Assembly (NCBI RefSeq): GCF_024347335.1
Contig: NZ_AP025463.1
Location: 248,001-312,000 of the forward strand
Reading direction: 5' to 3'
Length of the DNA stretch: 64,000 nt
Source: Vibrio celticus
Lineage (GTDB): Bacteria > Pseudomonadota > Gammaproteobacteria > Enterobacterales > Vibrionaceae
The notes under the pieces were generated by a model. That model had not been told where the DNA came from. It did not search any database and saw nothing but the letters and a program-made list of their open reading frames with translations. Position numbers and translations under genes: made by a program. Of this stretch, positions 51,736 to 61,421 are shown piece after piece; the first letter of the stretch is position 1, and every line of letters starts with the position of its first letter.

Positions 51736-52527
51736 ATGACGCCCGATCTACTCTTTAAATCACTATGGGACGATTACATTCACAGGCTGTGTCCATCGGC
51801 TGAGAAAGTGCATCACTTGCTGAAAGAAGATGAAGCGCTGATCAACGACCATATTGCACTGCGTACTTTTAATGTTGCCCCTCTCGGTATTGAAACACTA
51901 GCTAAGCCTTTCCTGGAACTGGGTTACAAGGCGTGTGGCGACTACCTGTTTGAGAGCAAGAAGCTAGTGGCTAAACACTACGAGCACCCAGACCCGAAGC
52001 AGCCAAAAGTGTTCATTAGTGAATTGAAGGTAGAAGAGTGTTCAAGTGACTTGCAACAGATCGTTGCGAAGTTGGTTGAGCAAGTCGACGCAACCAAACT
52101 TCAAGGTCATGAGTTCTTGTTTGGCGGTCGTCTATGGGGTTTGAGCTTCGCTGATTTCCAAGTGCTTGCAAAAGAGAGTGAATACGCGTCTTGGCTAGCA
52201 GCTCATGGATACGGTGCAAACCACTTTACGGTGAGTGTGAATCAGCTAAATAACTTCGATGAAGTACAGGCGGTGAATGACTACTTGAGCGAGTCGGGCT
52301 TCACGATCAATGCATCTGGCGGTCAGGTTAAAGGCTCTCCAGAGGTCTTATTAGAGCAATCATCAACAATGGCAGACAAAGTCCCAGTTTCATTTGTTGA
52401 AGGCAATGAGATGATTCCTGGGGGCTTCTATGAGTTCGCTAAGCGTTATGCGATGGCCAACGGTGAGCTTTACACCGGTTTTGTTGCAGCATCAGCTGAC
52501 AAAATCTTTGAGAGCACCAACGGTTAA
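51736..52527 (+). CDS. DUF1338 family protein (HglS-like fold)
   Basis: The 263 residues fit DUF1338, whose characterised members (HglS) are iron-dependent 2-oxoadipate dioxygenase/decarboxylases in lysine catabolism. Candidate metal ligands are H39 (INDHIALRTF), H163 (GANHFTVSVN) and E233 (PGGFYEFAKRY). It is shorter than HglS proteins of about 450 residues, so the substrate may differ. It follows the ast genes after a terminator, which hints at amino-acid catabolism but does not prove it. It is convergent with crp. Confidence 0.82.
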   Translation: MTPDLLFKSLWDDYIHRLCPSAEKVHHLLKEDEALINDHIALRTFNVAPLGIETLAKPFLELGYKACGDYLFESKKLVAKHYEHPDPKQPKVFISELKVEECSSDLQQIVAKLVEQVDATKLQGHEFLFGGRLWGLSFADFQVLAKESEYASWLAAHGYGANHFTVSVNQLNNFDEVQAVNDYLSESGFTINASGGQVKGSPEVLLEQSSTMADKVPVSFVEGNEMIPGGFYEFAKRYAMANGELYTGFVAASADKIFESTNG

Positions 52528-52654
52528 AGAAAGATACGAGCACGGATTTTGTCCTAGAGATTCGAGTACGCTTCGCTTCGAGACAGTTTGTGCTTGGAAG
52601 CTGTAGGTGTTCTATTCGCATCACGTATCTGCTCTATAGATCTTAAGAAAACAA

Positions 52655-52686
52655 AAAAGCCACCAAACTCGCATTTGGTGGCTTTC
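52655..52686. terminator. crp terminator
   Basis: AAAGCCACCAAA and TTTGGTGGCTTT flank a 6-base loop. The A-run on the left gives a T-run on the minus strand, 26 bases after crp. It may also serve the convergent DUF1338 gene. Confidence 0.9.
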
Positions 52687-52711
52687 AAATTTTTGGCTCA
52701 GTTAATCGAGA

Positions 52712-53344
52712 TTAACGAGTGCCGTATACCACGATAGTTTTACCGTGTGCAGAAATTAGGTTCTGCTCTTCTAGCATCTTCAAGATACGACCAACTGTCT
52801 CACGAGAACAACCAACGATCTGGCCAATCTCTTGACGAGTGATCTTGATTTGCATGCCATCAGGGTGAGTCATTGCATCTGGCTGTTTCGCTAGGTTTAG
52901 TAGCGTTTGAGCGATACGACCTGTTACGTCAAGGAACGCTAAGTCACCAACCTTTTGGCTAGTTACTTGTAGACGGTTTGCCATTTGCGCTGAAAGGCGC
53001 ATTAGGATATCTGGGTTCACTTGGATAAGTTGACGGAATTTCTTGAAAGAAATCTCAGCTACTTCACAAGGAGATTTAGCACGAACCCAAGCTGTACGCT
53101 CTTGGTCTTCTTCGAACAAGCCAAGCTCACCGATGAAGTCGCCTTGGTTTAGGTAAGAAAGAATCATTTCCTTACCTTCTTCGTCTTTGATAAGAACTGC
53201 CACAGAACCTTTAACGATGTAGTACAAGGTTTCTGCCTTTTCACCAGCATGAATCAAAGTACTTTTTGAAGGGTACTTATGAATATGACAGTGTGAAAGG
53301 AACCACTCTAATGTTGGATCGGTTTGAGGTTTACCTAGAACCAT
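52712..53344 (-). CDS. crp: cAMP receptor protein
   Basis: CRP is the global cAMP-dependent activator. The 210 residues are almost identical in pattern to E. coli CRP. The cAMP pocket is IGELGLFEEDQERTAWVRAKSPCEVAEI, given here only as its key residues E, R and S in GELGLF and RTAWVRAKS. The DNA-recognition helix is CSRETVGRILKML, and the protein ends VVYGTR. It is monocistronic with its own terminator, and a CRP-like site lies 190 bases upstream. Confidence 0.98.
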   Translation of the reverse strand: MVLGKPQTDPTLEWFLSHCHIHKYPSKSTLIHAGEKAETLYYIVKGSVAVLIKDEEGKEMILSYLNQGDFIGELGLFEEDQERTAWVRAKSPCEVAEISFKKFRQLIQVNPDILMRLSAQMANRLQVTSQKVGDLAFLDVTGRIAQTLLNLAKQPDAMTHPDGMQIKITRQEIGQIVGCSRETVGRILKMLEEQNLISAHGKTIVVYGTR

Positions 53345-53583
53345 AATATCTCACTTCCTCTGCAGGGTATGCTTGCCGCTTTCCGTATTTTAGCTAAGCC
53401 TGGATTGACTTGTAGGATAAGAGCACTCGTTGAGTGCTGCAAGCTATCTTGTGTTTCGTTTAAGAATAGTATCCTTTTTCAGGTACTATTTCTTGATTTT
53501 AATCGTGACCAAGCTACGATTTTTTACGCAAAATTGTGCACATGATCACGGTATGAAAAGTAATCAACCAGAATGTCGTTTTG
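53345..53583 (-). promoter_or_regulatory. crp control region
   Basis: TGTGC-ACATGA-TCACG at 53535-53550 resembles a CRP site and could mediate autoregulation, as in E. coli. A dyad AATAGTA-N12-TACTATT at 53465-53490 sits nearer to crp and may be an operator or leader hairpin. Confidence 0.5.
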
Positions 53584-54453
53584 TTAACCTATTTTTCCGG
53601 TTTCGATGAGTTGTTGCAGGATTGGCCTCACAATGAGCTCCATAGCAAAACTCATCTTGCCGCCTGGCACCACTAGCGTGTTATGACGAGACATAAACGA
53701 GCCATCAATCATAGCCAGAAGGTAGGGGAAATCGACGTTTTTGATGCCACGCAAACGTATAACTACGAAGCTTTCGTCTAAACTTGGAATCCCTTTGGCG
53801 TTGAGTGGGTTCGATGTATCTACGGTTGGAACACGCTGAAAGTTGATGTGAGTTCGCGAAAATTGTGGGGTAATGTAGTTAAGGTAATCATCCATCGAAC
53901 GAACAATGGAGTCCATTACGGCTTCGCGTGAATGGCCACGATCGCGGGTGTCACGAACGAATTTTTGAATCCACTCTAGGTTTACGATAGGTACCATGCC
54001 GATCAGCAAATCGACGTGTTGAGAAACGTTAATGTCGCCATCAACCACACCACCGTGCAGGCCTTCGTAAAACATCACATCGGAATTTTCAGGGATCTCC
54101 TGCCATGGCGTAAAGGTGCCCGGCATTTGATTGTAAGGCACGGCTTCATCGAAGGTGTGCAGGTAGCTTCGTACTTTACCTGTACCTTCGTTACCGTATT
54201 TACGGAAGAACTCTTCTAGCGCACCAAAGTCGTTGGCTTGTGGACCAAAGTAGCTGATGTGCTTACCTTGCTCGCGCGCTTTACGGATCTCGACATCCAT
54301 CTCTGGGCGAGTGAAGCGATGGAAACTATCCCCTTCAACCCAAGCTGCCTTCACGTCCATCATATTGAACATTTTACGGAAGGCTTCTGAGGTGGTGGTG
54401 GTGCCGGCTCCAGATGAACCCGTCACCGCAATAATTGGATGTTTAGCGGACAT
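53584..54453 (-). CDS. prkB: Phosphoribulokinase-like protein PrkB
   Basis: This P-loop kinase is related to phosphoribulokinase and commonly encoded beside crp in gammaproteobacteria. The 289 residues have the nucleotide loop GSSGAGTTT (12-20) and the PRK-like WVEGDSFHRF and FYEGLHGGVVDGD segments. No RuBisCO or Calvin-cycle gene is near, so carbon fixation is unlikely and the true role is unclear. It lies in the yheS-yheT-yheU-prkB-crp order. Confidence 0.92.
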   Translation of the reverse strand: MSAKHPIIAVTGSSGAGTTTTSEAFRKMFNMMDVKAAWVEGDSFHRFTRPEMDVEIRKAREQGKHISYFGPQANDFGALEEFFRKYGNEGTGKVRSYLHTFDEAVPYNQMPGTFTPWQEIPENSDVMFYEGLHGGVVDGDINVSQHVDLLIGMVPIVNLEWIQKFVRDTRDRGHSREAVMDSIVRSMDDYLNYITPQFSRTHINFQRVPTVDTSNPLNAKGIPSLDESFVVIRLRGIKNVDFPYLLAMIDGSFMSRHNTLVVPGGKMSFAMELIVRPILQQLIETGKIG

Positions 54454-54530
54454 GACAACCCTTGTCTTTTGAGTAACTTACTTGTTAGCAATCGTTTACC
54501 ACTATAACACGGCTCCTTTATGAGCGCAGC

Positions 54531-54743
54531 TTAGAAGCGTTTTGTGACTTGAATATCAACGGTTTCATGGAGCTCAGAAAACACGATGCTGACTTCTCCT
54601 GAAGCTAATTGATGTTTCACTTGGTCAATCTTGTTTTGCAGTGAAACCTCTACGTCGCCGTAGTCTGTGCCTTCACGCAGCACGAACTCTTTGATGAGGT
54701 TTTCCAGTGTCTCTGGCGCAATGTCTTGCCATGGGATGATCAT
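54531..54743 (-). CDS. yheU: YheU family (UPF0270) protein
   Basis: This small 70-residue protein begins MIIPWQDIAPETLENLIKEF, the hallmark of the UPF0270 family, with a helical core and the GTDYGDVEVSL segment. Its function is unknown. It sits between yheT and prkB, exactly as in enterics. Confidence 0.92.
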   Translation of the reverse strand: MIIPWQDIAPETLENLIKEFVLREGTDYGDVEVSLQNKIDQVKHQLASGEVSIVFSELHETVDIQVTKRF

Positions 54744-54838
54744 AAATACTTCTCTCTTTTATGTTCATAGATATGTTTATTGATGTAGAAATACGTGTGC
54801 TTAGTAATGTTTTGCTTCTATTTACTAAGGCTCGGTCA

Positions 54839-55831
54839 TTATGCCGAATCTTGGATACTTTCATAGTAGGCAGGCAAGGCTTCTTCTAACCAAAACCTTG
54901 GTTTGAGTGTGCTACCAGTAATAAACCCAACATGGCCGCCTTTTTGAAACAGTCGATAATCGATGTTATCGGGCAGAACGAATTTTGGGATCACATCATC
55001 GGTCATGAAAGGGTCGTCTTTGGCATGAATGATCTGAGTCGGCAGTTTGATCTTATTGAGCTTAGGCAGTGCAGAACATTGCGCATAATAATCTTGGGCA
55101 TTTTTGAAGCCGTGCAGAGGCGCAGTGATTCGCTCATCAAACTCATACAGTTTGGTGATGTTCTTGATGGCTTCAGCGGTGATGCCAAGTTTTTCCTGTA
55201 GCAGGTTAACCTTTTTTAGCGCATTCGATTTTAGAGAGTTGAGCAGGTACTTCTTATAGAGTTTGGAGAAACCACGCTCAATGCGACTAGAGCAACACGC
55301 TAAGTCAAAAGGAGCAGATACGATTGTCGCCGCCGACAGTAATGGGTCGTCTGCGTACTCAGCCAAATAGTTCGCCAGCATGTTTCCACCTAAAGATATG
55401 CCAACCGCAACCTTAGGGTTATTCGGAAACTGGGCGTGCAAGTGTCTTAGAAAAAAGCGCGCATCTTCGACTTCACCTGAATGGTAAGCGCGAGCCAGGC
55501 GATTGGGTTTTCCACTGCAGCCTCTGAAGTGCATCATCACGGACAACCAACCATCTTTAGCAAACGCATTCATTAATCCATTGGCATAAGGGCTCTCAAA
55601 GCTACCTTCTAAACCGTGGAATAGAACGAATATCGGCTTGCTACTGCGATCATTCTTATTTGAGGTGTCACCGTCTGGTGATTCGCTCCAAGCAAGATCA
55701 AGAAAGTCACCATCGGGTGTTTCTAAGGTTTGCCAGTGAGGATGAAACAGCGCCTGCTTTCGAATAAACCGTGGCACTAAGGTTTGTAAGTGCGGATTAG
55801 AGAGACCAGCGGCTGCGGTAAATATTGTCAT
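54839..55831 (-). CDS. yheT: Alpha/beta hydrolase YheT
   Basis: It is a predicted esterase or hydrolase of the YheT/EMB8 family. The 330 residues have the oxyanion HG motif at 72-73 (VLFHGLEGS), nucleophile S146 (VGISLGGNML), an acidic residue in HAKDDPFM, and the histidine in KGGHVGFI, a full catalytic triad. The substrate is unknown. yheU follows about 95 bases downstream. Confidence 0.92.
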   Translation of the reverse strand: MTIFTAAAGLSNPHLQTLVPRFIRKQALFHPHWQTLETPDGDFLDLAWSESPDGDTSNKNDRSSKPIFVLFHGLEGSFESPYANGLMNAFAKDGWLSVMMHFRGCSGKPNRLARAYHSGEVEDARFFLRHLHAQFPNNPKVAVGISLGGNMLANYLAEYADDPLLSAATIVSAPFDLACCSSRIERGFSKLYKKYLLNSLKSNALKKVNLLQEKLGITAEAIKNITKLYEFDERITAPLHGFKNAQDYYAQCSALPKLNKIKLPTQIIHAKDDPFMTDDVIPKFVLPDNIDYRLFQKGGHVGFITGSTLKPRFWLEEALPAYYESIQDSA

Positions 55832-56038
55832 AAAAACGATCCATGCTTCTTTTACGGGTTTTGATAACGTGTTGAGCTTGTAACGAAACGCCCACGTTTT
55901 TATTTGAGCTTGGTTGATTCTCGGTATAAGCGCAAGGCTTTCACTTATATGAGATACAAAAACAGGCCATGGTTAACTGCTTGAATAATATCAAGGTTAA
56001 GCTTGGGTCTTGATGGAATAAAATGGAAAGAGAACGAG
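55832..56038. other. Gap between the TIGR02444 gene and yheT
   Basis: About 200 bases without a gene. I see no clear terminator or operator. Confidence 0.35.
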
Positions 56039-56509
56039 CTAGGGCTGTGGTGCTGGTTCAGAAAAAGCGTCGTAGAGGTTTTCTGCCCCTAATAAACGAC
56101 AGTACTGAAAAGCGAGCGGTGATTGCTGATTAGCGTACAGTTGTAGGGAGTTAATACAGTCGACCAGATCGGACTGTTGTTGCTTTTCAAGCTGTAACTC
56201 AAACTGCAAGGCTTCACGGTATAGCGAGTCGACAATGTGTGCTTTGAGATGTTTACGTAGCTCTCGATAACTATGAAGCAAGGTTTCAGAGCGGCTCAAG
56301 CACTGTTGAACCTTGTGCCACTCTTCTTCAGCGAAAGACAATTGCTGCTCATCAAGCCATTTGAGAAGCAGCAGTAGATTGACGTTGCCGTGGAACTGGT
56401 TTTGCAAAGCTAGGCACGCATCCTTTACACCGCGCACACTGTAATACTGAAGGCTAAATTGCCATAGTCGTTCCAGTGTTAGTGATATTGGGGCGTGCTC
56501 TGGGCTCAT
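56039..56509 (-). CDS. TIGR02444 family protein
   Basis: The 156-residue, mostly helical protein (LTLERLWQFSLQYYSVRGVKDACLALQ, kept here as its start LTLERLWQFSLQYY and the motif VRGVKDACLALQ) fits the TIGR02444/DUF2390 family of unknown function. Its ATG overlaps the yheS stop as ATGA, so it is translationally coupled to yheS. This placement behind yheS recurs in gammaproteobacteria, by recollection. Confidence 0.8.
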   Translation of the reverse strand: MSPEHAPISLTLERLWQFSLQYYSVRGVKDACLALQNQFHGNVNLLLLLKWLDEQQLSFAEEEWHKVQQCLSRSETLLHSYRELRKHLKAHIVDSLYREALQFELQLEKQQQSDLVDCINSLQLYANQQSPLAFQYCRLLGAENLYDAFSEPAPQP

Positions 56510-58428
56510 AAGCTATCCATATTCTGTTCCATCTGCTCAAGATCTTCTTGAGTGGACATCCAATCCATTTCAACTTCTTCTAGCTGTGACTTACTGCTCG
56601 CTTGGAGAGCGAGTACTTTATTCAGTTTAGCCTTATTTTCAGCTTCATACAGTGATGTGTCGGATAATTCTTGCTCAGCTTCTTCAAGAGCCTGCGTTAA
56701 TGTATCCATCTGCTTTTCAAATTGAGTGAGCTTTTTACGAAGTGGTGCCGTCAGTTTACGGAACTCGGCTTCTTTTCGTTTCTGCTCTTTTTTCGCTGCT
56801 GCACTGTTGGCGCCGTCTTTGGCTGGTGCCAATGCTTGTGCTTCTTTGCGCTCAACTTTCTGTTGTTCGGTTAGCCACTTGTAGTAATCGCTTAAGTCAC
56901 CATCAAACGGTGCTACTTGGCGGTCGTGTACAAGGTATAAATCATCGGTAGTCGCACGCAGTAGGTAACGGTCGTGCGATACGATAACCATTGCACCTTC
57001 AAACGTCTGCAGGGCAAAAGTCAGCGCTTGACGCATGTCGAGATCCAAGTGGTTGGTTGGTTCATCGAGTAGCAACAGGTTTGGTTTTTGCCATACCAGT
57101 AGCGCTAATACTAAACGCGCTTTTTCACCACCAGAGAAGGGTGCCACTTTATCGAGCGCTTTTTCACCTTGGAAACCGAAGCTACCTAGGTAATCACGCA
57201 GTTGTTGCTCGGTGTGCTTAGGGGCAATCTGCATCATGTGTTGCAGCGGTGTTTCTTCAGGGTGCAGCGTCTCTAATTGGTGCTGTGCAAAGTAACCAAT
57301 CTTAACGCCTTGCGAATAGCTCAGCTCACCACCTTGCTGTTTCAGTTCGCCAGAAAGCAGTTTAATCAGTGTTGATTTACCAGCACCATTTCGACCAAGT
57401 AGACCAATACGGCTGCCCGGCACTAGGTTCAAGCGAATCTTCTCTAGAATCAGATTGTCATCGTAACCGGCAGAGACCTCGTCCATCATCATGATTGGGT
57501 TTGGTAGTGCGTCTGGTTCTCTAAACTCAAAGCTGAATGGGTTATCAAACTGAGCAGGCAGCACTTGTTCCATTTTCTCCAACGCTTTAATACGGCTTTG
57601 CGCTTGGCGAGCCTTTGATGCTTTGTAACGGAAACGGTCAATGTAGCTTTGCATGTGAGACATCTGTTTCTGCTGCTTTTGGTACATCGCTTGTTGCAGA
57701 ATCAGTTTTTGCGCTCGTTGGGTTTCGAACGATGAATAGTTACCCGTGTACTCATTGAGCTGCTGGTTTTCAACGTGCACGATGCGGTTGACGATAGGGT
57801 CTAAGAAGTCTCTATCGTGCGAGATAAGCACTAGTGTGCCAGGGTAGCTTTGTAACCAACGTTCTAGCCACATTACTGCGTCTAGATCCAAGTGGTTGGT
57901 AGGTTCATCGAGTAGCAGTAGGTCACTGCGACACAGTAGGGCTTGCGCTAGGTTTAAACGCATACGCCAACCACCCGAGAACTGAGTCAGGTTCCATGTC
58001 ATTTGTTCTTGGCTAAAGCCTAGGCCGTCCAGTAACTCGGCAGCACGTGCCTTGATGCTGTAACCACCAATGGTTTCAATCTTGCCGTGGATCTCTGCTA
58101 CCAATGTGCCGTTGTCGGCTTGTTCAGCTTTCTCTAGTTGATCTTCAAGGCCACGGTATTCACGGTCGCCATCAATCACGTATTCAATTGCTGTTCTTTC
58201 TAATGCAGGTGTTTCTTGAGCAACCCAAGCCATTTCCCAATGGGCTGGTTTACTGAATGAGCCCGCATCAATAGACAGTTCGTCCTTAATTAAGGCGAAC
58301 AGCGTAGATTTACCACAGCCGTTTTTACCAACCAAACCGATCTTGTCGCCAGGGTGAAAAGTCGCAGATGCTTGGTCGAGGAGTGGCTTACCGCCGCGTA
58401 GCAATTGAATATCAGAGAAAGTAATCAT
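56506..58428 (-). CDS. yheS: ABC-F ATPase YheS
   Basis: This soluble protein has two ATP-binding cassettes and acts on ribosomes rather than in transport. The ATG at 58428 (640 residues, MITFSDIQLLRGGKPLL) is chosen by family alignment; an extra 27 upstream codons are unsupported. Walker A boxes are GKNGCGKST and GRNGAGKST, signatures FSGGWRMRL and FSGGEKARL, and both Walker B boxes read LLLLDEPTNHLDLD. A Lys/Gln-rich linker and a C-terminal coiled coil are present. The gene overlaps the TIGR02444 gene and is divergent from kefG. Confidence 0.95.
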   Translation of the reverse strand: MITFSDIQLLRGGKPLLDQASATFHPGDKIGLVGKNGCGKSTLFALIKDELSIDAGSFSKPAHWEMAWVAQETPALERTAIEYVIDGDREYRGLEDQLEKAEQADNGTLVAEIHGKIETIGGYSIKARAAELLDGLGFSQEQMTWNLTQFSGGWRMRLNLAQALLCRSDLLLLDEPTNHLDLDAVMWLERWLQSYPGTLVLISHDRDFLDPIVNRIVHVENQQLNEYTGNYSSFETQRAQKLILQQAMYQKQQKQMSHMQSYIDRFRYKASKARQAQSRIKALEKMEQVLPAQFDNPFSFEFREPDALPNPIMMMDEVSAGYDDNLILEKIRLNLVPGSRIGLLGRNGAGKSTLIKLLSGELKQQGGELSYSQGVKIGYFAQHQLETLHPEETPLQHMMQIAPKHTEQQLRDYLGSFGFQGEKALDKVAPFSGGEKARLVLALLVWQKPNLLLLDEPTNHLDLDMRQALTFALQTFEGAMVIVSHDRYLLRATTDDLYLVHDRQVAPFDGDLSDYYKWLTEQQKVERKEAQALAPAKDGANSAAAKKEQKRKEAEFRKLTAPLRKKLTQFEKQMDTLTQALEEAEQELSDTSLYEAENKAKLNKVLALQASSKSQLEEVEMDWMSTQEDLEQMEQNMDSL

Positions 58429-58602
58429 AATTGAAATAGCATAGAAATTAGAGGTGAACAGACGCCTGCATAGTAGGCTGAAACCAGATAAAAGTCGATC
58501 ACAATGCAATTTGCGTTATGATGCCAATAACATATTAATAACTTTTGCTTAAATTCTTGTGGCCTTGCCACCGTTTAGCCCTCAAAGGAATGTTTCAAAG
58601 GA

Positions 58603-59187
58603 ATGAGTAATACTCCCTCGACAGACAAAGTCGTGCCAAAGGTGTTGATCATCTACGCGCACCCAGAGCCGCAAACCTCTATTGCTAACCAGATGATGGT
58701 TAAGAAGGTAGAGTCGCTCGGTCATGTCAAAGTTCATGATCTCTACGCCATCTACCCAGACTTCTTTATCGATGTGCCTTATGAGCATGAATTGCTCCTT
58801 CAATACGATGTGATCGTGTTTCAACATCCTCTGTTTATGTATTCCTGCCCTTCACTGTTAAAAGAGTGGTTTGATCGCGTGTTAGGCAAGGGTTTTGCGT
58901 TTGGTGAGCAAAGTGCGCTTAAAGGCAAACACTGGCGCAGTGTGATTACTACCGGTGGTAAAGAAGAGGCGTTTGGTGCCGCAGGCTATAATAAATATCC
59001 ATTACAAGAGATCTTGCAACCGTTTGAGCTCACCGCTTCTTTGTGTCAAATGAACTGGATATCCCCTTTGGTTTTACACTGGGCCCGAAATGTCACCGAT
59101 ATGACGCGTTACCAACACGCCGAAGCGTATCGAAACTGGTTGCGAGACCCGCTACAAGATATAGGAGCAGATGATGGCTCTGACTAA
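58603..59187 (+). CDS. kefG: KefG, oxidoreductase subunit of the KefB potassium efflux system
   Basis: This flavodoxin-fold NAD(P)H:quinone oxidoreductase homologue is required for full KefB activity. The 194 residues have the phosphate-binding IIYAHPEPQTS, QHPLFMYSCPSLLKEWFDRV and TTGGKEEAFGAAGYN typical of KefF/KefG. It overlaps kefB by about 14 bases, so the two are coupled. Confidence 0.95.
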   Translation: MSNTPSTDKVVPKVLIIYAHPEPQTSIANQMMVKKVESLGHVKVHDLYAIYPDFFIDVPYEHELLLQYDVIVFQHPLFMYSCPSLLKEWFDRVLGKGFAFGEQSALKGKHWRSVITTGGKEEAFGAAGYNKYPLQEILQPFELTASLCQMNWISPLVLHWARNVTDMTRYQHAEAYRNWLRDPLQDIGADDGSD

Positions 59188-60970
59188 TGATTTTCTACAA
59201 AGTAGCGTTATATTTTTAGCGGCTGCTGTGGTTGCGGTTCCTATCGCACAGCGCGCTGGTTTGGGTTCAGTCCTCGGTTACCTATTAGCAGGCGTGGCAA
59301 TTGGCCCATGGGGGCTTGGTCTAATCAGTGATGTAGAGGCGATTCTGCACTTCTCCGAATTCGGGGTGGTACTGCTGCTCTTCCTGATTGGTCTCGAACT
59401 TAACCCGAAAAAACTGTGGCAGATGCGGGCGCCTATTCTCGGGTTGGGTGGCGCACAAGTGCTGATCACCACTCTGATTATTACCGCCATCGTGTGTATG
59501 TTTGGTTTAACTTGGCAAACGAGCTTAGTCATCGGTATGGGTTTAGCTTTGTCTTCGACCGCTATTGCCTTGCGTGTTATTGAAGAGCGAGAGCTTGGTG
59601 GCAAAGAAGCCGGGCAGTCAGGCTTTGCAGTACTACTTTTCCAAGATATCGCGGTTATTCCAATGTTGGCAATGTTGCCTTTGCTTGCGGGCAATACAGG
59701 TGGCAGTTGGGCAGACATGCTTTGGATGCTGGGTGGCGTGATTGGTCTGCTGGTCGGTGGCCACTTCTTGTTGAGACCACTGTTCCGATACGTAGTGATG
59801 AGTGGTGTGCGTGAGTTATTCACCGTCGCAGCGCTGTTACTTGTGATTGGTATTGCCGTGATCATGCAACAGATTGGCTTGTCGATGGCATTAGGTACCT
59901 TCCTAGCGGGCGTGCTTCTTGCTGAAAGTGAATATCGACACGAGCTTGAAATCGCGATTGACCCATTCAAAGGGTTGTTGCTCGGCTTGTTCTTCATCTC
60001 GGTTGGTATGGCGGTAAACCTAGGTTTATTGGCAGAAAGCCCATTCGCAATACTGATTGCTGTATTGGCCCTCGTGGTGTTGAAAGGCCTAGTGCTGTAC
60101 GCGCTGGCTCGTATCTTTGGTACTCAAGCAAAAGCGCGTAGTCGAATGGCGATGATTCTCAGCCAAGGTGGTGAGTTTGCTTTCGTTATTTTTACCGCGG
60201 CGAGTGCGCAGGGCATCTTAAGTGGCGAACAGGTGTCGTTCTTACTGGTAGTAGTGAGCCTGTCTATGGTGACCACCCCACTAATGCTTAAGCTGCAAGA
60301 TAAGTTCTTTGCTCGTCAACTGAACCAAATCAGCGAAAGTGCGATGTCTTCGGATGTGGTCGATCGTAGCCCTCGAGTGATCATTGCTGGCTTTGGTCGC
60401 TTCGGTCAGATCATTGGCCGCTTGATGTACGCAAATAAGATTCGTATTACCGTTCTTGAGAGTGATGCCAGCCAAATCCATATCCTTAGAAAGTTTGGCT
60501 ACAAGGTATTTTACGGTGACTCAACTCACCTCGAGCTATTACGCGCAGCCGGTGCTGATAAAGCAGAGGCGATTGTGTTGTGTACTGACTCCCCTGATGA
60601 AATCATGAAAACCGTCGATTTATGTAAGCAGCACTTCCCACGCTTAAAGATCTTGGCGCGTGCACGAAGCCGTGTTGAAGCGTATCAACTACTTAACCAC
60701 GGTGTGAGTAACTATTCGCGTGAAACCTTTCTTGGAGCATTGGATTTAGGTCGTCAAACATTGACTGAACTTGGCATGCATCCATATAAAGCGAAGCGAG
60801 CAGAAGCACACTTTAGAAAGTTGGATAATGGTATGCTGAAAGAGTTGCTGCCTCAGCATAACGAAGATGCCGAGTTAGCCCAAAGAGCGAAAGAGGCTCG
60901 TAAAGAACTTGAAGAGATCTTTGGACACGAGATGGAAAACGATCACCAATCTCGAAACTATTGGCAGTAG
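59174..60970 (+). CDS. kefB: Glutathione-gated K+/H+ antiporter KefB
   Basis: This inner-membrane efflux system protects against electrophiles by acidifying the cytoplasm. The 598 residues have about a dozen membrane helices over the first 380 (CPA2 family, FLIGLELNPKKLW, LALSSTAIALRV). A cytoplasmic RCK domain starting RVIIAGFGRFGQIIGRL follows. Two ATGs are adjacent; the second at 59174 is better spaced from AGGAG. It forms an operon with kefG. Confidence 0.95.
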   Translation: MALTNDFLQSSVIFLAAAVVAVPIAQRAGLGSVLGYLLAGVAIGPWGLGLISDVEAILHFSEFGVVLLLFLIGLELNPKKLWQMRAPILGLGGAQVLITTLIITAIVCMFGLTWQTSLVIGMGLALSSTAIALRVIEERELGGKEAGQSGFAVLLFQDIAVIPMLAMLPLLAGNTGGSWADMLWMLGGVIGLLVGGHFLLRPLFRYVVMSGVRELFTVAALLLVIGIAVIMQQIGLSMALGTFLAGVLLAESEYRHELEIAIDPFKGLLLGLFFISVGMAVNLGLLAESPFAILIAVLALVVLKGLVLYALARIFGTQAKARSRMAMILSQGGEFAFVIFTAASAQGILSGEQVSFLLVVVSLSMVTTPLMLKLQDKFFARQLNQISESAMSSDVVDRSPRVIIAGFGRFGQIIGRLMYANKIRITVLESDASQIHILRKFGYKVFYGDSTHLELLRAAGADKAEAIVLCTDSPDEIMKTVDLCKQHFPRLKILARARSRVEAYQLLNHGVSNYSRETFLGALDLGRQTLTELGMHPYKAKRAEAHFRKLDNGMLKELLPQHNEDAELAQRAKEARKELEEIFGHEMENDHQSRNYWQ

Positions 60971-61120
60971 CTTGAAGTGATAACTCATGCTTGAGCTTAG
61001 AAATAGAGCTTGGGCATAGAAATAACAGACTATAGAACTAATCTAATAATAAACGCGGTCTCTGCTTAACTTATCAATAAAGTGAGTGGGAAGAACCGCG
61101 AATCCAGAGTAGTAAAGGAT

Positions 61121-61327
61121 ATGAACGTGAAACAGAAAAAACGCTTTATCGCAGGGGCAAGCTGCCCAAGTTGCAACACTCAAGACACACTCCGTTGGTG
61201 GATTGAAAATAATATCGAGCTGGTGGAATGTGTCGATTGTGACTTCACAGAACAGCGTAAACCGAAAACTGTAGAGAAATCTGAACACGCGAATCAAGAA
61301 ATGATCGGTATTTTTAAGCCAGAATGA
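61121..61327 (+). CDS. yheV: YheV family small zinc-ribbon protein
   Basis: The 68 residues from ATG 61121 (AAAGGAT upstream) hold two CxxC pairs, C15/C18 in ASCPSCNTQD and C37/C40 in VECVDCDF, which suggest a zinc ribbon. It matches the YheV family beside kefB and slyD in enterics. Function unknown. A longer GTG-started frame adds 13 unsupported codons. Confidence 0.9.
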   Translation: MNVKQKKRFIAGASCPSCNTQDTLRWWIENNIELVECVDCDFTEQRKPKTVEKSEHANQEMIGIFKPE

Positions 61328-61421
61328 TTGAGTTTCGTTAATTGATCCCCATAATATCCCGGTACAGAATTTTTCCTAAGCTCAACTGTTCGAGCTTAGT
61401 CCAAACCTCCTTGGAGCTCTC

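Noticed and set aside
53584..54453. Calvin-cycle phosphoribulokinase
   Set aside because: It matches the crp-linked PrkB type and no other Calvin-cycle gene is nearby.
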